Shown here: one piece after another, positions 10,202 through 20,818 of the stretch
Numbering within the stretch: position 1 is the first letter of the stretch
How the letters are laid out: each line of letters opens with the position of its first letter
Assembly (NCBI GenBank): GCA_009599575.1
Contig: VWND01000022.1
Span: forward strand, 329,001-393,000
Length of the DNA: 64,000 nt
Direction of reading: 5' to 3'
Source of the DNA: Blumeriella jaapii
Taxonomy: Eukaryota; Ascomycota; Leotiomycetes; Helotiales; Drepanopezizaceae
Position numbers and translations under genes: made by a program
The notes under the pieces: model-generated
Databases searched by the model: none
The model's input: the letters and a program-made list of their open reading frames with translations, nothing else
Told to the model about the DNA's origin: nothing

Positions 10202-11609
10202 ATGAAGACGCTCCTTCTCCTCCTATTGGCTGTGATGGCTATATCTCTTGGACAAGGTGCGGTAGTCAGCATGGCAGATATGGGGTTGAGCAGTGAAGCC
10301 GTTACGACTGTTCGTGTCGCAAAATTGGAAAATCCAAGTGCTTCGTACAGTTCTTACACTACCCAACGTCCAACAACCCTGGCCACCACTGTAACCTCGA
10401 CCATCACCGCTCAGTACCCCGAGGCTATCACAACTTCACTCCTATTTTCGAACGATAAGAGTACTTGGTCAGAGATTGCAACCGTACAGACTGCTCGGAC
10501 GGCTACTTCAACAGCAACGTAAGTAAATTGAAACGCGTCGGAAGAGGGCAAAAGGCTCAACACACTTGGCTGACAACATCCACAGCTTCCTTGCTTTCGT
10601 AACTACTGTAGTGGACGTCACTGGAGTTGCAATCCCGACAAACAGATTGACGGCTTCCAACTCGATTTCCTCTACATTACCCTCTACCTCCTCAACGTCC
10701 AGACCAAAGGCTACAAGAACTGGCCCCGTCGTGGGAGGTGTCATAGGTGCGATCCTGGTCCTTCTGATCTTGCTTCTTGCGGGAGGCTTTTTCTTGTGGA
10801 GAAGACGCAACCAAAAACAACGAGACGAGCAAAGCGAGCAGCGCGGTAGACGCCGTTCGCCACGCATCATTCCACCGAAGGCAGGGACTATCAGAGGCGC
10901 CAAAATCTCCGGACCACTATCCAATCCGACTCTCGTGAGCTCCGACAATCATAGGGCCGGACCTCTCACTCCAGGCAGCTTGGCCCAGAGCACTGCGAAC
11001 AAGTCTCCAGATCCTTCGCAAGATGCTGCGCCTGCGAGACCTGAACGCCCAGCCAGTTTGACCGCGTCAATTCAAGAGAGCATGAACACGGTCCCACTAA
11101 GTGTGGCATTGCAAATCAGCCGTTCCACCACCAATTCGCCAGCTAACGAGGTCAATCGCCCTTTGAGCCCCGAGCCACCAAACAGTGCGTTGAGGACGCA
11201 GCTCATTGCTCACGCAAGCCTTTCAAAGAAAAACAAACCAGCCCATCAAATCGGTGATTCTGACCAGCGCTCCAACGAGAATATCGCCGAGCAGGTTGAT
11301 CAAGCTGTCGACCCATCGCCAGGAGGTTCTAATCAAACAAGCCCCGGTCCAGATCTCGTCCTTTACAAGCTAAGGTCTCCACGCAGCAATCGGTACGCCT
11401 TTGAGGACGAGGATGAGAGCGATGAGGACGTCAAAGAGTTCCAACGCATGGAAACCTTGCGTATGTTGGATCCAGGTAGTTTCCCAGCCCCAAAGACCCC
11501 ACCATTCGATTTCGCTGCGCGTCGTCACCAACGTGAGGTGGAGAAATTGAAAGCAAAGAAGGCAGCAGCAGGAACACTTGCCCATCCGCCAGGACCGGAC
11601 TTCATCTGA
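10202..11609 (+). CDS. secreted-type single-pass membrane protein with Ser/Thr-rich ectodomain
   Basis: Two exons, 10202-10518 and 10586-11609, with a 67-base GTAAGT...CAG intron containing TGGCTGAC as branch site; 446 residues. The start gives a classical signal peptide (MKTLLLLLLAVMAISLGQG). The next 130 residues are Ser/Thr-rich (likely O-glycosylated). A transmembrane segment follows at about 152-175 (GPVVGGVIGAILVLLILLLA, then WRRRNQ as stop-transfer). The cytoplasmic tail of about 270 residues is hydrophilic, Pro/Ser-rich, with an acidic FEDEDESDEDVKEF patch. The plan resembles fungal wall-stress sensors, but no WSC or other named domain is visible. Function is unknown. Confidence 0.75.
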
Positions 11610-12276
11610 TTCTGGGGCGGTCTGAGACTGAGCAGATCGTGGCTGCTGGACACTGTGTCTGACTAAACATACTGATTTGCTGGACACTATTTGCAGAGGA
11701 AAGGTTCATGACTGTGGTGTGCTTTGGCTCAGGGTGTCTTGCAACTTTCCACAGATCAGTCGCTAACAGCTTCGGAGAGAAAAAGAAAGGCGAGGTTTGT
11801 GCTCGGACTCGGGGGCTAAATATCAGATGAGCGGACTATTGAGCAATGAACTGAGTTTTGCTTTTGAGAGCAGGTACTAGACTTGCTAGTAGAATTCAGC
11901 TTGCAACCGATACACGCAAATCAAACACTTCAAACAAAAAAAGTAGCATGCCTTCTGTAGTGATTGTTGGGGAGTTGACAATTAGATGGAAAGTGAGGTC
12001 GATGTACGTCGTCAGGGGAATAGATGTCTTAGTCCCAATTAGCGTCGGATTTGTTATGTTCTACCGATTGGAGACGCTTATCGTCATACCTCACACCCCT
12101 GACGTAGGGGGCCTCTGGAGGGTATTTGTAGAGCGTTTCCTCTTGCTACGGATTGTAAGTAACCGAATATTTCTTCCCGCTTTTTGATCTTTGACATCAA
12201 TCACACTTGACATCAAAGACGCTTAAAAGAACTCGGGATCAAAACTCGCTTAAATCAAAACAAGCCTCACTTCATC
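11610..12276. other. intergenic, no gene seen
   Basis: About 670 bases between two plus-strand genes. The open frame at 11858-12187 has no ATG start, family resemblance or codon pattern to support it. Confidence 0.4.
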
Positions 12277-13154
12277 ATGCCTCCTTCTGGTCTTGCTATC
12301 ATCATTGGTGCTGGTCCTAATACTGTAAGAACCATTCTTTTTGACCCACCCATTGTATCGGAGAATCTGGGGGAGCATAATGATCAATTGGGGTTTCCAA
12401 CCAACGATCTTTAAGAGCGTTACTCACATCGATTCCTCAGGGAACCGGCATCGCCAGGATTCTATCCCACCCAAAGCACGGCAATATGGCTGTCGCCCTC
12501 CTTGCCCGCCGCCCTGAAGGCCTCTCTTCCGTACGCGCAAACCTCAAGGAAACCTCTCCCGGCAGTATCATCGAGACCTTCAGCACAGACACCTCTCCCA
12601 CGAACCTCCGCACCGCCTTCCAATCCATCAAGACGCACTCCTCGTTCGCAAACCTCAAGCTCAAAGTAGCCGTCTACTCTGTCAAGCACTCGTCCAAAAA
12701 ACCCTTCATGTCCGAGACGTTCGAAGACTTCACCCAGTCCCTGGAACAATACGTCGGCGGCGCGTTCACGTTTAGCCAGGAGGCGCTGAAGATGTTTTTC
12801 GAGCATTATGGCGAGGCACCGCTGAGTGAGACGGGGGAGAAGAAGGGCACGTTGATCTTCACGGGGACGCTGGGCGCACTGAGGTGCAATGCTGAATATG
12901 CGGCTTATGGAGCGGGAAGGAGCAGCGTGAGGCAGCTTGCGCAGACGTTGGCGAGGGAAATGAGCCCGAAGGGTGTGCAAGTTGTCCACACGATTGCTAA
13001 TGGGTCTATCGAGGATAAGAACGGGGAGGATCAGAGGATTGGCAAGAAGATGAGTGCGGACGCGGTGGGAAAAACTTACCTCTGGTTGAGCCAGCAGGAG
13101 CCAGAGCTTTGGACCCACGAGCTAGACATGAGGCCGGCTGCTGAAAAATTCTAG
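12277..13154 (+). CDS. short-chain dehydrogenase/reductase-like protein (atypical active site)
   Basis: Two exons, 12277-12324 and 12441-13154, with a 116-base intron; 253 residues. The splice restores IIIGAGPNTGTGIAR, the glycine-rich NAD(P)-binding turn of SDR enzymes, which neither exon has alone. The family block GTLIFTGTLGALR is followed by EYAAYGAGRSSVRQLAQ, then LAREMSPKGVQVVH and NGSIED. The catalytic YxxxK motif reads YGAGR (Y172, R176), so the lysine is replaced by arginine, and no NNAG motif is visible. The substrate is unknown. It may be a reductase with altered chemistry or a non-enzymatic SDR. Confidence 0.8.
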
Positions 13155-13899
13155 ATAGTGGTTCGGAAAGGCTATGGGAAGTAAAAGCCTGTCTTCGTAT
13201 AGCAAGAGATATTAAAACGTAAGACCACTAAAGCAAGCCTCTGTTTTTCACTACACACCCAGCATGAACAACAACGAACGCAACATCCACGCAGTTCGTG
13301 TGAAGTTCTTTTTTCTTCCGCTAGCTCTTGGAACTGCGAAGAGAGGCAGAAGAAAGAAGGAGATTAGAAAGGCACTTTCAAAGCTTAAAACAGCGTATCA
13401 CTGCACCTCTTTCGGAGGGACGATGAGAGCTTGTAACGTGTGTTAATGTACTATTCACGTGATATGAATTATGCTTACCGTCTTCTTCCTACTATGGAGT
13501 CGCTTTCTCGACCGGCTCTGGTATGTCCAAGTATCAAAAATACCAAAAACACGAATAATGCAATGGCCGTTCATTTGATCAGATACCCTCGATACCTCAA
13601 ATACTATACACGTGTGGAGTGATTATCCTCAAGGCTGTCGGACAACTGTTGGCTGAGGGGGAGAAGTTCCCCTAAAGCTTTTTCGACTCATTCTGAGTCG
13701 ACCTCGAGTCAACTTCAAATGCATGACACGAAATCTTGAAAGACATGTGAAATGCACGAGAAATTGACTCAATGAGGGGCCAAGAACCCAGTGATCATTG
13801 ACCCGAGAACTTTTATCAGCACCTCAATCTTCAGTTTCGAATCTTTGAGGATTCGAGATATCAGGTCCAGAGAGTCTACCCCGCTCTAGCACATGTTTG
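13155..13899. other. intergenic, no gene seen
   Basis: Short ATG frames at 13264 and 13440 lack resemblance to known proteins. The second half shows repeated TCGAGTCAA/GACTCGAG-like words (about 13683-13850) that may be a weak repeat or regulatory region of the next gene. Confidence 0.35.
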
Positions 13900-15171
13900 A
13901 TGCAACCTCAAGTCAACTCTATATCAGCTACATCTTTTCTTCCTCCGATGGAATCTCCAACACCACCTTACCCAGTGCCTCCGGGCGTCCATACCATCCC
14001 CAAAGAGCTGCTCGATCTACGGCCAGATTCCGAGGCCGACAACGAGATTCTGAATCCCAAGCCAATCACCACCGAAAACATTTTCTTCTTTTGGCACTCT
14101 GGTTTCCCAGGCTTGCACCCGTACACACAGAGAACCGTTCGTGCTTGGCACCGTCGTTTCTCACGCTCCGGATGGACAATCTACGTGATAGACAAACATC
14201 CTGGCTCACCGTTGAACGTGGAACATTTCCTCGATCTCAATGACCGTTCCACCTTTCCTCAAGCTTTCGCCGATGGAACACTCGCGGGCACATATGCAGC
14301 GCAGCATATCAGCGATCTCGTGCGCTGGCCTCTTCTTTTGAGATACGGAGGTGTCTATGCAGATGTCGGATTCATGCAAATAGGAGACCTCGACGCTCTC
14401 TGGAACAAAACCGTTGGAGATCCTGGTTCCGGCTATGAAATACTGTCATACTACCAAGGGCCACCAGAAAGCCCCTGTCTCACCAACTATTTCTTCTGTG
14501 CACGCAAGAATAATCCGCTCTTCCAGCGCGCGCATCGCCTCTTGCTGAAGCTCTGGGAAGGCAAGACGTGTACAACGGGCATGCATTCTCATCCTTTGCT
14601 GAAACAGGTGCCGTTGATGGGCGGGACTTTCAGTATCGATGATGAGCAGGGGAAACACGATGCTGAGGAGGTGAGGAGTATGTTGACGGATTATATCATC
14701 CAAGGCCAGGTCACGACACTGGTCATGGGACTCATGGACGATGAGGATGGCTGGAATGGACCAGAGTATGTGCGGGAGAAAGTCTACGCTATCGACTACA
14801 TGGTCGGCTCCCAGCTCATCAACGATCTCACAGCGTGGAATGGGCAAACAGCTTTTGATTTGATGTCATTGCCGCTGCCGAAAGAGGGCGAAGTGGAGAG
14901 TGTGGAGCAAGCGCAAGCACGAGACATCGTCGAGCAGTGCTTGAGACGAAGTTTTGGGTTCAAGCTTGCGCATGGCATGATTTTGAGGGTGTTCAAGGAG
15001 ACTCTGGGAAGTCTGTGGAGAAAGCATACGGGAAGCGATGTTGTGGTTGGTACATATGCGCATTGGATGAGGTATGGGATGGTCTACTGGTGTCAGGCCG
15101 AGCTACCGGAAAAGACTAAGTTTGCGGTCGTCGAGCCGTTGAAAAGAGGCCCATTGCTAAGAGAGGCTTGA
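13900..15171 (+). CDS. glycosyltransferase of the capsular-polysaccharide-synthesis / sugar-binding DXD type
   Basis: A single exon. I take the ATG at 13900 (423 residues); an in-frame ATG at 13948 is the alternative. About residues 50-260 carry the signature: NIFFFWHSGFPGLHPYTQRTVRAWHRR, WTIYVIDK, ISDLVRWPLLLRYGGVYADVG and NYFFCARKNNPLF. This is the layout of fungal Caps_synth/Gly_transf_sug enzymes, where the LLxxYGGVYxD segment supplies the metal- and nucleotide-sugar-binding acidic residues. Here that segment reads YADVGFM rather than DXD, so one acidic residue may be displaced. There is no signal peptide or obvious membrane anchor. Acceptor and sugar are unknown. Confidence 0.75.
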   Translation: MQPQVNSISATSFLPPMESPTPPYPVPPGVHTIPKELLDLRPDSEADNEILNPKPITTENIFFFWHSGFPGLHPYTQRTVRAWHRRFSRSGWTIYVIDKHPGSPLNVEHFLDLNDRSTFPQAFADGTLAGTYAAQHISDLVRWPLLLRYGGVYADVGFMQIGDLDALWNKTVGDPGSGYEILSYYQGPPESPCLTNYFFCARKNNPLFQRAHRLLLKLWEGKTCTTGMHSHPLLKQVPLMGGTFSIDDEQGKHDAEEVRSMLTDYIIQGQVTTLVMGLMDDEDGWNGPEYVREKVYAIDYMVGSQLINDLTAWNGQTAFDLMSLPLPKEGEVESVEQAQARDIVEQCLRRSFGFKLAHGMILRVFKETLGSLWRKHTGSDVVVGTYAHWMRYGMVYWCQAELPEKTKFAVVEPLKRGPLLREA

Positions 15172-15663
15172 ATCGATATAGCGTGCATGGCATCCTTTTG
15201 GCTGAAGTTATACCCCGTGTTTGCGTTCTCTGTTTACTGATCGGGCAATTTGCAAGGTTTCAAGATTCCTTTGAATAGCTTCAAAGCTACCGTGGAAACT
15301 TACCTGCATCTACACAGTTTCCCATTTATCGAGAAGTACCCAGCATTCAGTCCTCCGGGCATTTTCGAAACTCACGACGCTTAAATGCTATGAGGTAGCT
15401 TCCGCACACATCACAGATATTTCACATCAATTATATCATCACCAGCCTCGAAACTTAGTGCGAAGAAAACGGCCTAGATAATCCACTGTTGCCACACGAT
15501 CCATCCTAGTCACTTATAATCTTCATCATCTCAATCTACGCTCTCATTGGTTTGTTCTTCTCAAGACAATTGTTCGATCTTCCAGCACAAAATCATCGAT
15601 TGATCCTGAGAGCCAAATTTGGTCTCCGACCTCTTGATCATTCTCATTCGAATAGCTACGACT
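15172..15663. other. intergenic, promoter of RING/NF-X1 gene
   Basis: About 490 bases without a coding frame. TCATCATCTCAATC and similar pyrimidine-rich leader sequence precedes the next start. Confidence 0.35.
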
Positions 15664-17658
15664 ATGGGGAATGCATTCTCCAACATATCTGCGGTTCATG
15701 GAAATCGAAATGACGAGGAGCGTGGGCATGAACTCAACGACCGCGATCCAGCAACCCTGTCTGCACGCGGCAGCAGTATCATCCAAGAAATCAACAATGG
15801 AAAGTGAGCAGTTTCTCTCCAATTCATGGGTGTATTGGAACAGGAAATTTTCTGACTTGCTCAGCTATCCTTGTGTCATATGCACAGATCCCATATTATT
15901 TGGTGCCGAGCCAGAGTACAGCATGTGGTATGTCTGCTTGCGATCTTCTCTACATCCTGAGCGAAGGCCGAAGCTTACGAATTTTTGGGAAAGGAACTGC
16001 GAGAGCTGCCGCAATGTCTACCACTTCCGCTGTGTGAAGGCATACTGTGACTATTGCCGCAACAACAACAGGAGGCGTAGGTCCGGAAACAACCACTCCG
16101 TCTGGAGATGTCCTAGCTGCAACGCTGAGCAAGTGGCACTTACCATTCCGACATGCTGGTGTGGCAAGCAAAGCCACAGCTTCCTCCAAGCTGACAGCGA
16201 GAACAATTGCAATAACGCCTGCGGAAAGACGGGCCAATGCCCACACGGCGTTGCGAAGACTTGCGAGAGACTCTGCCATCCAGGACCATGCCGATACACA
16301 TGCGAAAGAGGATGCCAAGCGCCTCCTACCGCACCTGATAATCAGTGGAGAGCAGCCCTGCAGAAGCCGCTGTCAGCATATCTTTGCTACTGGTTCTTAG
16401 CCGCCCTTCTCTACGTATTGATCATGTTGAAGATTGGGAGCTATATTAATCATGAGACCCACCCTTACATCTACAGTGCCCGGAGAACCTACAGCACACT
16501 GGGTGAAGTCCGGTTAGTTTTGGAGGTTTTCTTCTGGGTGATCTTAGGGAGTTTAGCCATTTTTCTACTGGGTGCCTTGTTGGTGAAAATTTGGAGTCAG
16601 ACGTCGAAATACCTTATCAAGCTGGACGCATCTGGTCCTAACATGAAAGCAACCTGCGGAATATTTCTGTTTGTATTGCTTGCTGGTATCTGGGTCCTTC
16701 CAATACTAGGGTAGGTTAAATCCCTTCCTGTCACATCCAACGGTATCGTGCTGATCGTTTCTAGATTCTATTTTGGTCCTTGCATTTTTTGGTATAGCAA
16801 CATGAAGAACTCTTGCAACGGGCTAGATACTAGAATCGTCATGAACTCGAAATGTGAGTAGAGCACTCTCTGTTTCCACGGAACATCCTTTCCCACGAAT
16901 GGTACGAGGGCTTATCAAAACAATTAGACAACAGGTTTCTGGCTAAAAACGTGAAGTCCAACGTACCCGACCGAAGCTTCTACCTTGCAGAGCGCGTCGT
17001 CGGCCTACAGAATGGTAGCGATGCCCCTTTCCAGTACTATTATCGTCTTTCCGGCTCCACGTCAAGTATCCCCGCTCTCGCTGTCGATGTCGACTTTCAC
17101 AACGAGAAATGGCGCGTACAAAGTCTCAACGGTGACGATATCGTGAACCGCTGGCTTGCCTACGACTCCAAACAATTGGGGGATGGGTATCAATTTCCTA
17201 CGATAAAGTCCTTTCCAAAGATATCTGGAGTAACAATCATGCACGGCAGCTTCTCAACTGAAAACGGGAATCTGATCATCCCCTCCCTTGATATCGAGTT
17301 CCCCTGGATGTCGAAGTTCATTGAATCTTACAAAAGTGAGCCATTCCTCCGCGGCTTCGACACCAAGATCGTCAATAAAACCAATGGGACACTCGAGGAG
17401 ATGAACAGAGGTTGGACGACCAAGCCACACATCGGAGAGGTTATGCGAACGGCGTCGTTTGGTCATGGGAGAGGCGCCCTGACGATATGCGTAAGAGACA
17501 TCGACAGGGACACCGATCAAGAAAGTTCGGCTGGGGAGACAGGGAAGGGCGTATGGCACTATAGTCCAAACGGGATTCAAGTTCGTGAGCTGGTCCCCTT
17601 TGCGATTGTGGCGGCCGAATGGGATCGTATCAAGAGTACGAGGTACAGACACATTTGA
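15664..17658 (+). CDS. RING / NF-X1-type zinc-finger membrane protein
   Basis: Four exons: 15664-15803, 15865-16710, 16765-16853, 16928-17658; 601 residues. Introns of 61, 54 and 74 bases are GT-AG. The first ATG gives MGNAFSN, a good N-myristoylation signal. Residues about 48-130 form a RING-like zinc module (CVIC, then CESCRNVYHFRC, then CPSC). CWCGK, CGKTGQCPHG and CERLCHPGPCRYTC follow (about 144-195), the Cys/His pattern of NF-X1 fingers. Three hydrophobic segments (about 217-239, 263-288, 308-330) anchor it in a membrane. The last 270 residues, with an N-glycosylation-type NKTNGT, resemble nothing I know. RING plus NF-X1 suggests an E3 ubiquitin ligase, but this is not shown. Position 15928 has a GTATGT that could start an intron, but the frame-keeping version would be only 39 bases. 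Confidence 0.75.
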
Positions 17659-18217
17659 AGGGATCTGGGCATTAGTTTTGTAGGCATGGAATTTTTGTTT
17701 TGTTACCGGTCCAGTATCTCGGACCTTTCTTTGTACGTTGCTTTTCATCGGAGATAGATTCTTTTGTTAGAATGGGGGGCTTTATAGCCGGAAAGTGGGA
17801 AATCACCTAGCCATCTTGAATAAATCAGAATTATAAGATATCTTCCTAAAAGTTCCATTCAGGTTTGTGGATACTTACTGGCCGTCAAGTCTGAAGAACC
17901 AAAGTAGAAATTCGCTTGTTGCTCGCTAAAAACAGGGGGAAGTGGTAAAGTAACATCAAGTGCCAAGTTGAGGATTCCAATTCTTGATCTTTTTGGTTAG
18001 AATATCAAACCTTTTTGGAGAATGAGTCCCTTTACTATCGTGTATGCTGTCCCTGGAGTGGTGGCAACGGTGCCGTGTGATCGAAACTGTGAGGAAGAGG
18101 AGTCCGGAGTTTACCCGAGCTGCCGCTAAGATAACAGAAAAAAAATATCGATGTCAAGAACGTCAATTGAAACCGGCTGCTTCTCAACGATAGCGAAACC
18201 CACCTCATAACGCAAGC
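17659..18217. other. intergenic, no gene seen
   Basis: About 560 bases of AT-leaning sequence between two plus-strand genes, with an A run at about 18138-18144 shortly before the Sas10 gene. Confidence 0.35.
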
Positions 18218-20129
18218 ATGGCAAAGAAAAGAAAGGCAGCCGGCAGGTTCGCGAATGCGGAGACCGAGATCGGGTTTGAGAAGAAGGGGGGCAAGATGGG
18301 CCCGATCACCACCTTCGAGGATGTTGCCGACACGGAGGACGAATTCCACATCAACCGCGACAAAGTCTTGTTAGATGACGGCCCAGGCGCGAAAAGGAGA
18401 AGGAAGTATGCTGAAGAAGGTGGGTATCTCAAGAAGTGGGAGAGAGTAATTTTGCTAATGAGGTGAAGATGCCGCGCTCGAGCCCTCCGACGAGGAAGTC
18501 TTAGGATACTCCTCAGGGAGCGAAGACGACGCCGCGGAAGAGCCCAAAGCCCGCAGAAAGGCAAGAGACTTTTCACCCGACGAGGAAGAGCAGCAAGAAG
18601 AGGAAGATGAGGATGCGGAGGAATGGGGCACGTCGCGCAAAGATTACTACAACAACGATGAGATTCAGACCGAGGCAGACGCGTTGGCGGAAGAGGCGGA
18701 GGCAAAGCGGCTACAACAGAAGAAGCTGCAGAAGATGTCAGAAGCCGATTTTGGATTCGATGAAAGCGAGTGGCTGAATGCCGCGGAAGAGGACGAAGAT
18801 GGAGGTGTGGTTACGGAGGTGTTGAAGGATATCGAGATTACCCCAGATATGGACCCGAAGGATCGGTTAAACATTCTACAAACACGATATCCGGAATTCG
18901 ATTACCTTGCGAATGAATTCCTGCAGCTACAGCCAGTACTGGTGGATTTACAACAGCAGGCTGCCACCGATAAATCTTCGAAATCAGTGCCGATGTCGCA
19001 TACAGTTGCCAAGTCACGGGCCTTGGCTGCGTATCTGGCGTCTCTGACTATGTACTTTGCCATTCTTACATCGCCTGCAAAGGGCTTAAAATCGGATGGG
19101 AAGCCTCTGGATCCTGCTGAATTGAGAGACCATGCAGTCATGGACAGTATACTACAATGTCGGGAGCTATGGTTGAAGATCAAATCGCTGAAGGCCCCTG
19201 AGACCATCGAAGATACTTCCGAGTACGATTCCGCAGAGGACTTTCTAGCTCCAGAGCCTAATCCAAAGACCGAAAAATCACCCAAGAGGAGCAAGAAGGA
19301 GCGCGCACGCCTTGCCGCCGTGGAAGAAGCTGCTGCACTCCGTGCTCAGCGCCTCGAAGAGGCCGAAAACGAGCTTGCAGACCTGTCGGCCCTTGTTCCC
19401 AATCCACGGAAGCCGAGCAAGAAGACCCAGGCAGTCGTGGTTCAAGATGACGACTCGGACTTTGGCGAGGAGGAAACGATGGATGCCAAGACAGCGGATG
19501 AGAAGGCGAAGAGGAAAAAGAGTCTTCGGTTCTACACGTCGCAGATCACGCAGAAGGCCAACAAGAGAGCGGATGCTGGACGTGATGCAGGTGGTGATGC
19601 GGATCTGCCGCATAGGGAGCGCTTGAGGGATCGCCAGGCTAGGCTGAATGCCGAGGCGGAGAAGCGCGGCAAGCAGCTTGATGAGTATGGCCGTGGTGGT
19701 GCAGACCTGGGTGGGGAGAGTGAGAGTGGCGAAGACGCCGTTGCCGAGAAAGTCCGCGACGATGAGGACGAATACTACGATATGGTGGCCAAGGTATCCA
19801 AGAACAAAAAGTTGAACAAGGAGCAGAAGCTTGAGGCGGAAAAGAAGGCCAAGGCGGAAGGCGGTCTGCTCAGAGTGGTAGAGGGCGAGATGGATGAGGA
19901 GGGCAAGAGAGCCATTGGTTACGTGATTGAGAAGAACAAGGGCTTGGCGCCGAAGAGGAAGAAGGAGGTCAGGAATCCCAGAGTCAAGAAGAGGATGAAG
20001 TACGAGGAGAAGAAGAAGAAGTTGGCGAGCACGAGAGCTGTGTACAAGGGCGGAGAAGAGAGAGGTGGATATGGAGGCGAGAAGACGGGTATCAAGACTG
20101 GGCTTGTCAAGAGTATCAAGCTTGGCTAG
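18218..20129 (+). CDS. Sas10/Utp3 small-subunit processome protein
   Basis: Two exons, 18218-18419 and 18469-20129, joined across a 49-base intron; 620 residues. The protein is highly charged, with acidic runs. A Sas10/Utp3/C1D-type helical domain lies at about residues 205-310 (MDPKDRLNILQTRYPEFDYLANEFLQLQPVL region). The conserved Sas10 C-terminal block follows at about 540-619 (RAIGYVIEKNKGLAPKRKKEVRNPR, then KKRMKYEEKKKKL, then GGEKTGIKTGLVKSIKLG). In yeast, Sas10/Utp3 is a U3 snoRNP-associated nucleolar factor essential for early pre-18S rRNA processing. The complete C-terminal block and intact frame indicate a functional gene. Confidence 0.93.
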
Positions 20130-20374
20130 GTAGTCGAGGAGAATCGTGGATCTGTGTTACTTTCTTTCAGCTCTCGGACCCTTCCGGCATGCGTGACTTA
20201 TTGTGGGCCAGGATTTGTCTTCTGAGTTTGTGGCTTCGTCGTTGGCGTATTCACTCAAATGGGGCTGAAAATAAATCCGAAGGAAGAAGGAAATAAACAG
20301 GCTAAGCGAGAATGCGGGGTGACAACGATTCTATCGAGGTACGTGCCCAGCCCAGCTTACCTATTGCACCAAAG

Positions 20375-20818
20375 TTACCGCATTCCACAGTCCATCTCTT
20401 CACTTGTCTGAGCAAAGATAGCCCGAGCTTTTCCAGTTCCTGCTCTGTTGATGTCTCTTTCTGTAGCTTCTCTATCCTCATTCTCCTTGTCTCCTGAGGC
20501 CTCATTCGAGACTCGAATCCAATTCCTCCTCCCCTCTTTATCGAAGCACCACAACAGCACCACTCCCGCGAACGCCACCGGCTGCATCACGGCCTGAGAG
20601 GTATACCCCGCGAAGAACTTGGGGGCATCGACGGTCTTGAGCACCACGAGTGGGATCCAGGTCTGAAAGGCCATCGAGACGGACATCATGGCACCGAGTA
20701 CGAAAGCGCGCTCTTCAGCGTCGGCGGCGCAGATGAGGCGCGGGTCAACGATGTTTGGGACCTCTTGACTGGGGATGCTCGCGGCTCTGATCTCGGTTGT
20801 GGGCTTCTCGTCGGCCAT
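20375..20818 (-). pseudogene. C-terminal fragment of an MFS transporter (Dal5/Tna1-like)
   Basis: From the ATG at 20818 this frame gives about 147 residues. After about 30 unrelated residues it reads ICAADAEERAFVLGAMM, then WIPLVVLKTVDAPKFFAGYTS, then two hydrophobic stretches, then FDKEGRRNW. This is the end of the last helices of anion:cation symporters of the Dal5/Tna1 (allantoate, nicotinate, pantothenate) group. The other ten helices are not found upstream on the minus strand, so this is most likely a remnant or an exon captured by a short unrelated frame. It lies tail-to-tail with the Sas10 gene. Confidence 0.5.

Noticed and set aside
11858..12187. 109-codon plus-strand frame
   Set aside because: No ATG at its start, AT-rich, no domain.
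15928..15966. Possible extra intron in the RING/NF-X1 gene
   Set aside because: The only frame-keeping version is 39 bases, below the usual minimum for these introns, and the frame is open without it.
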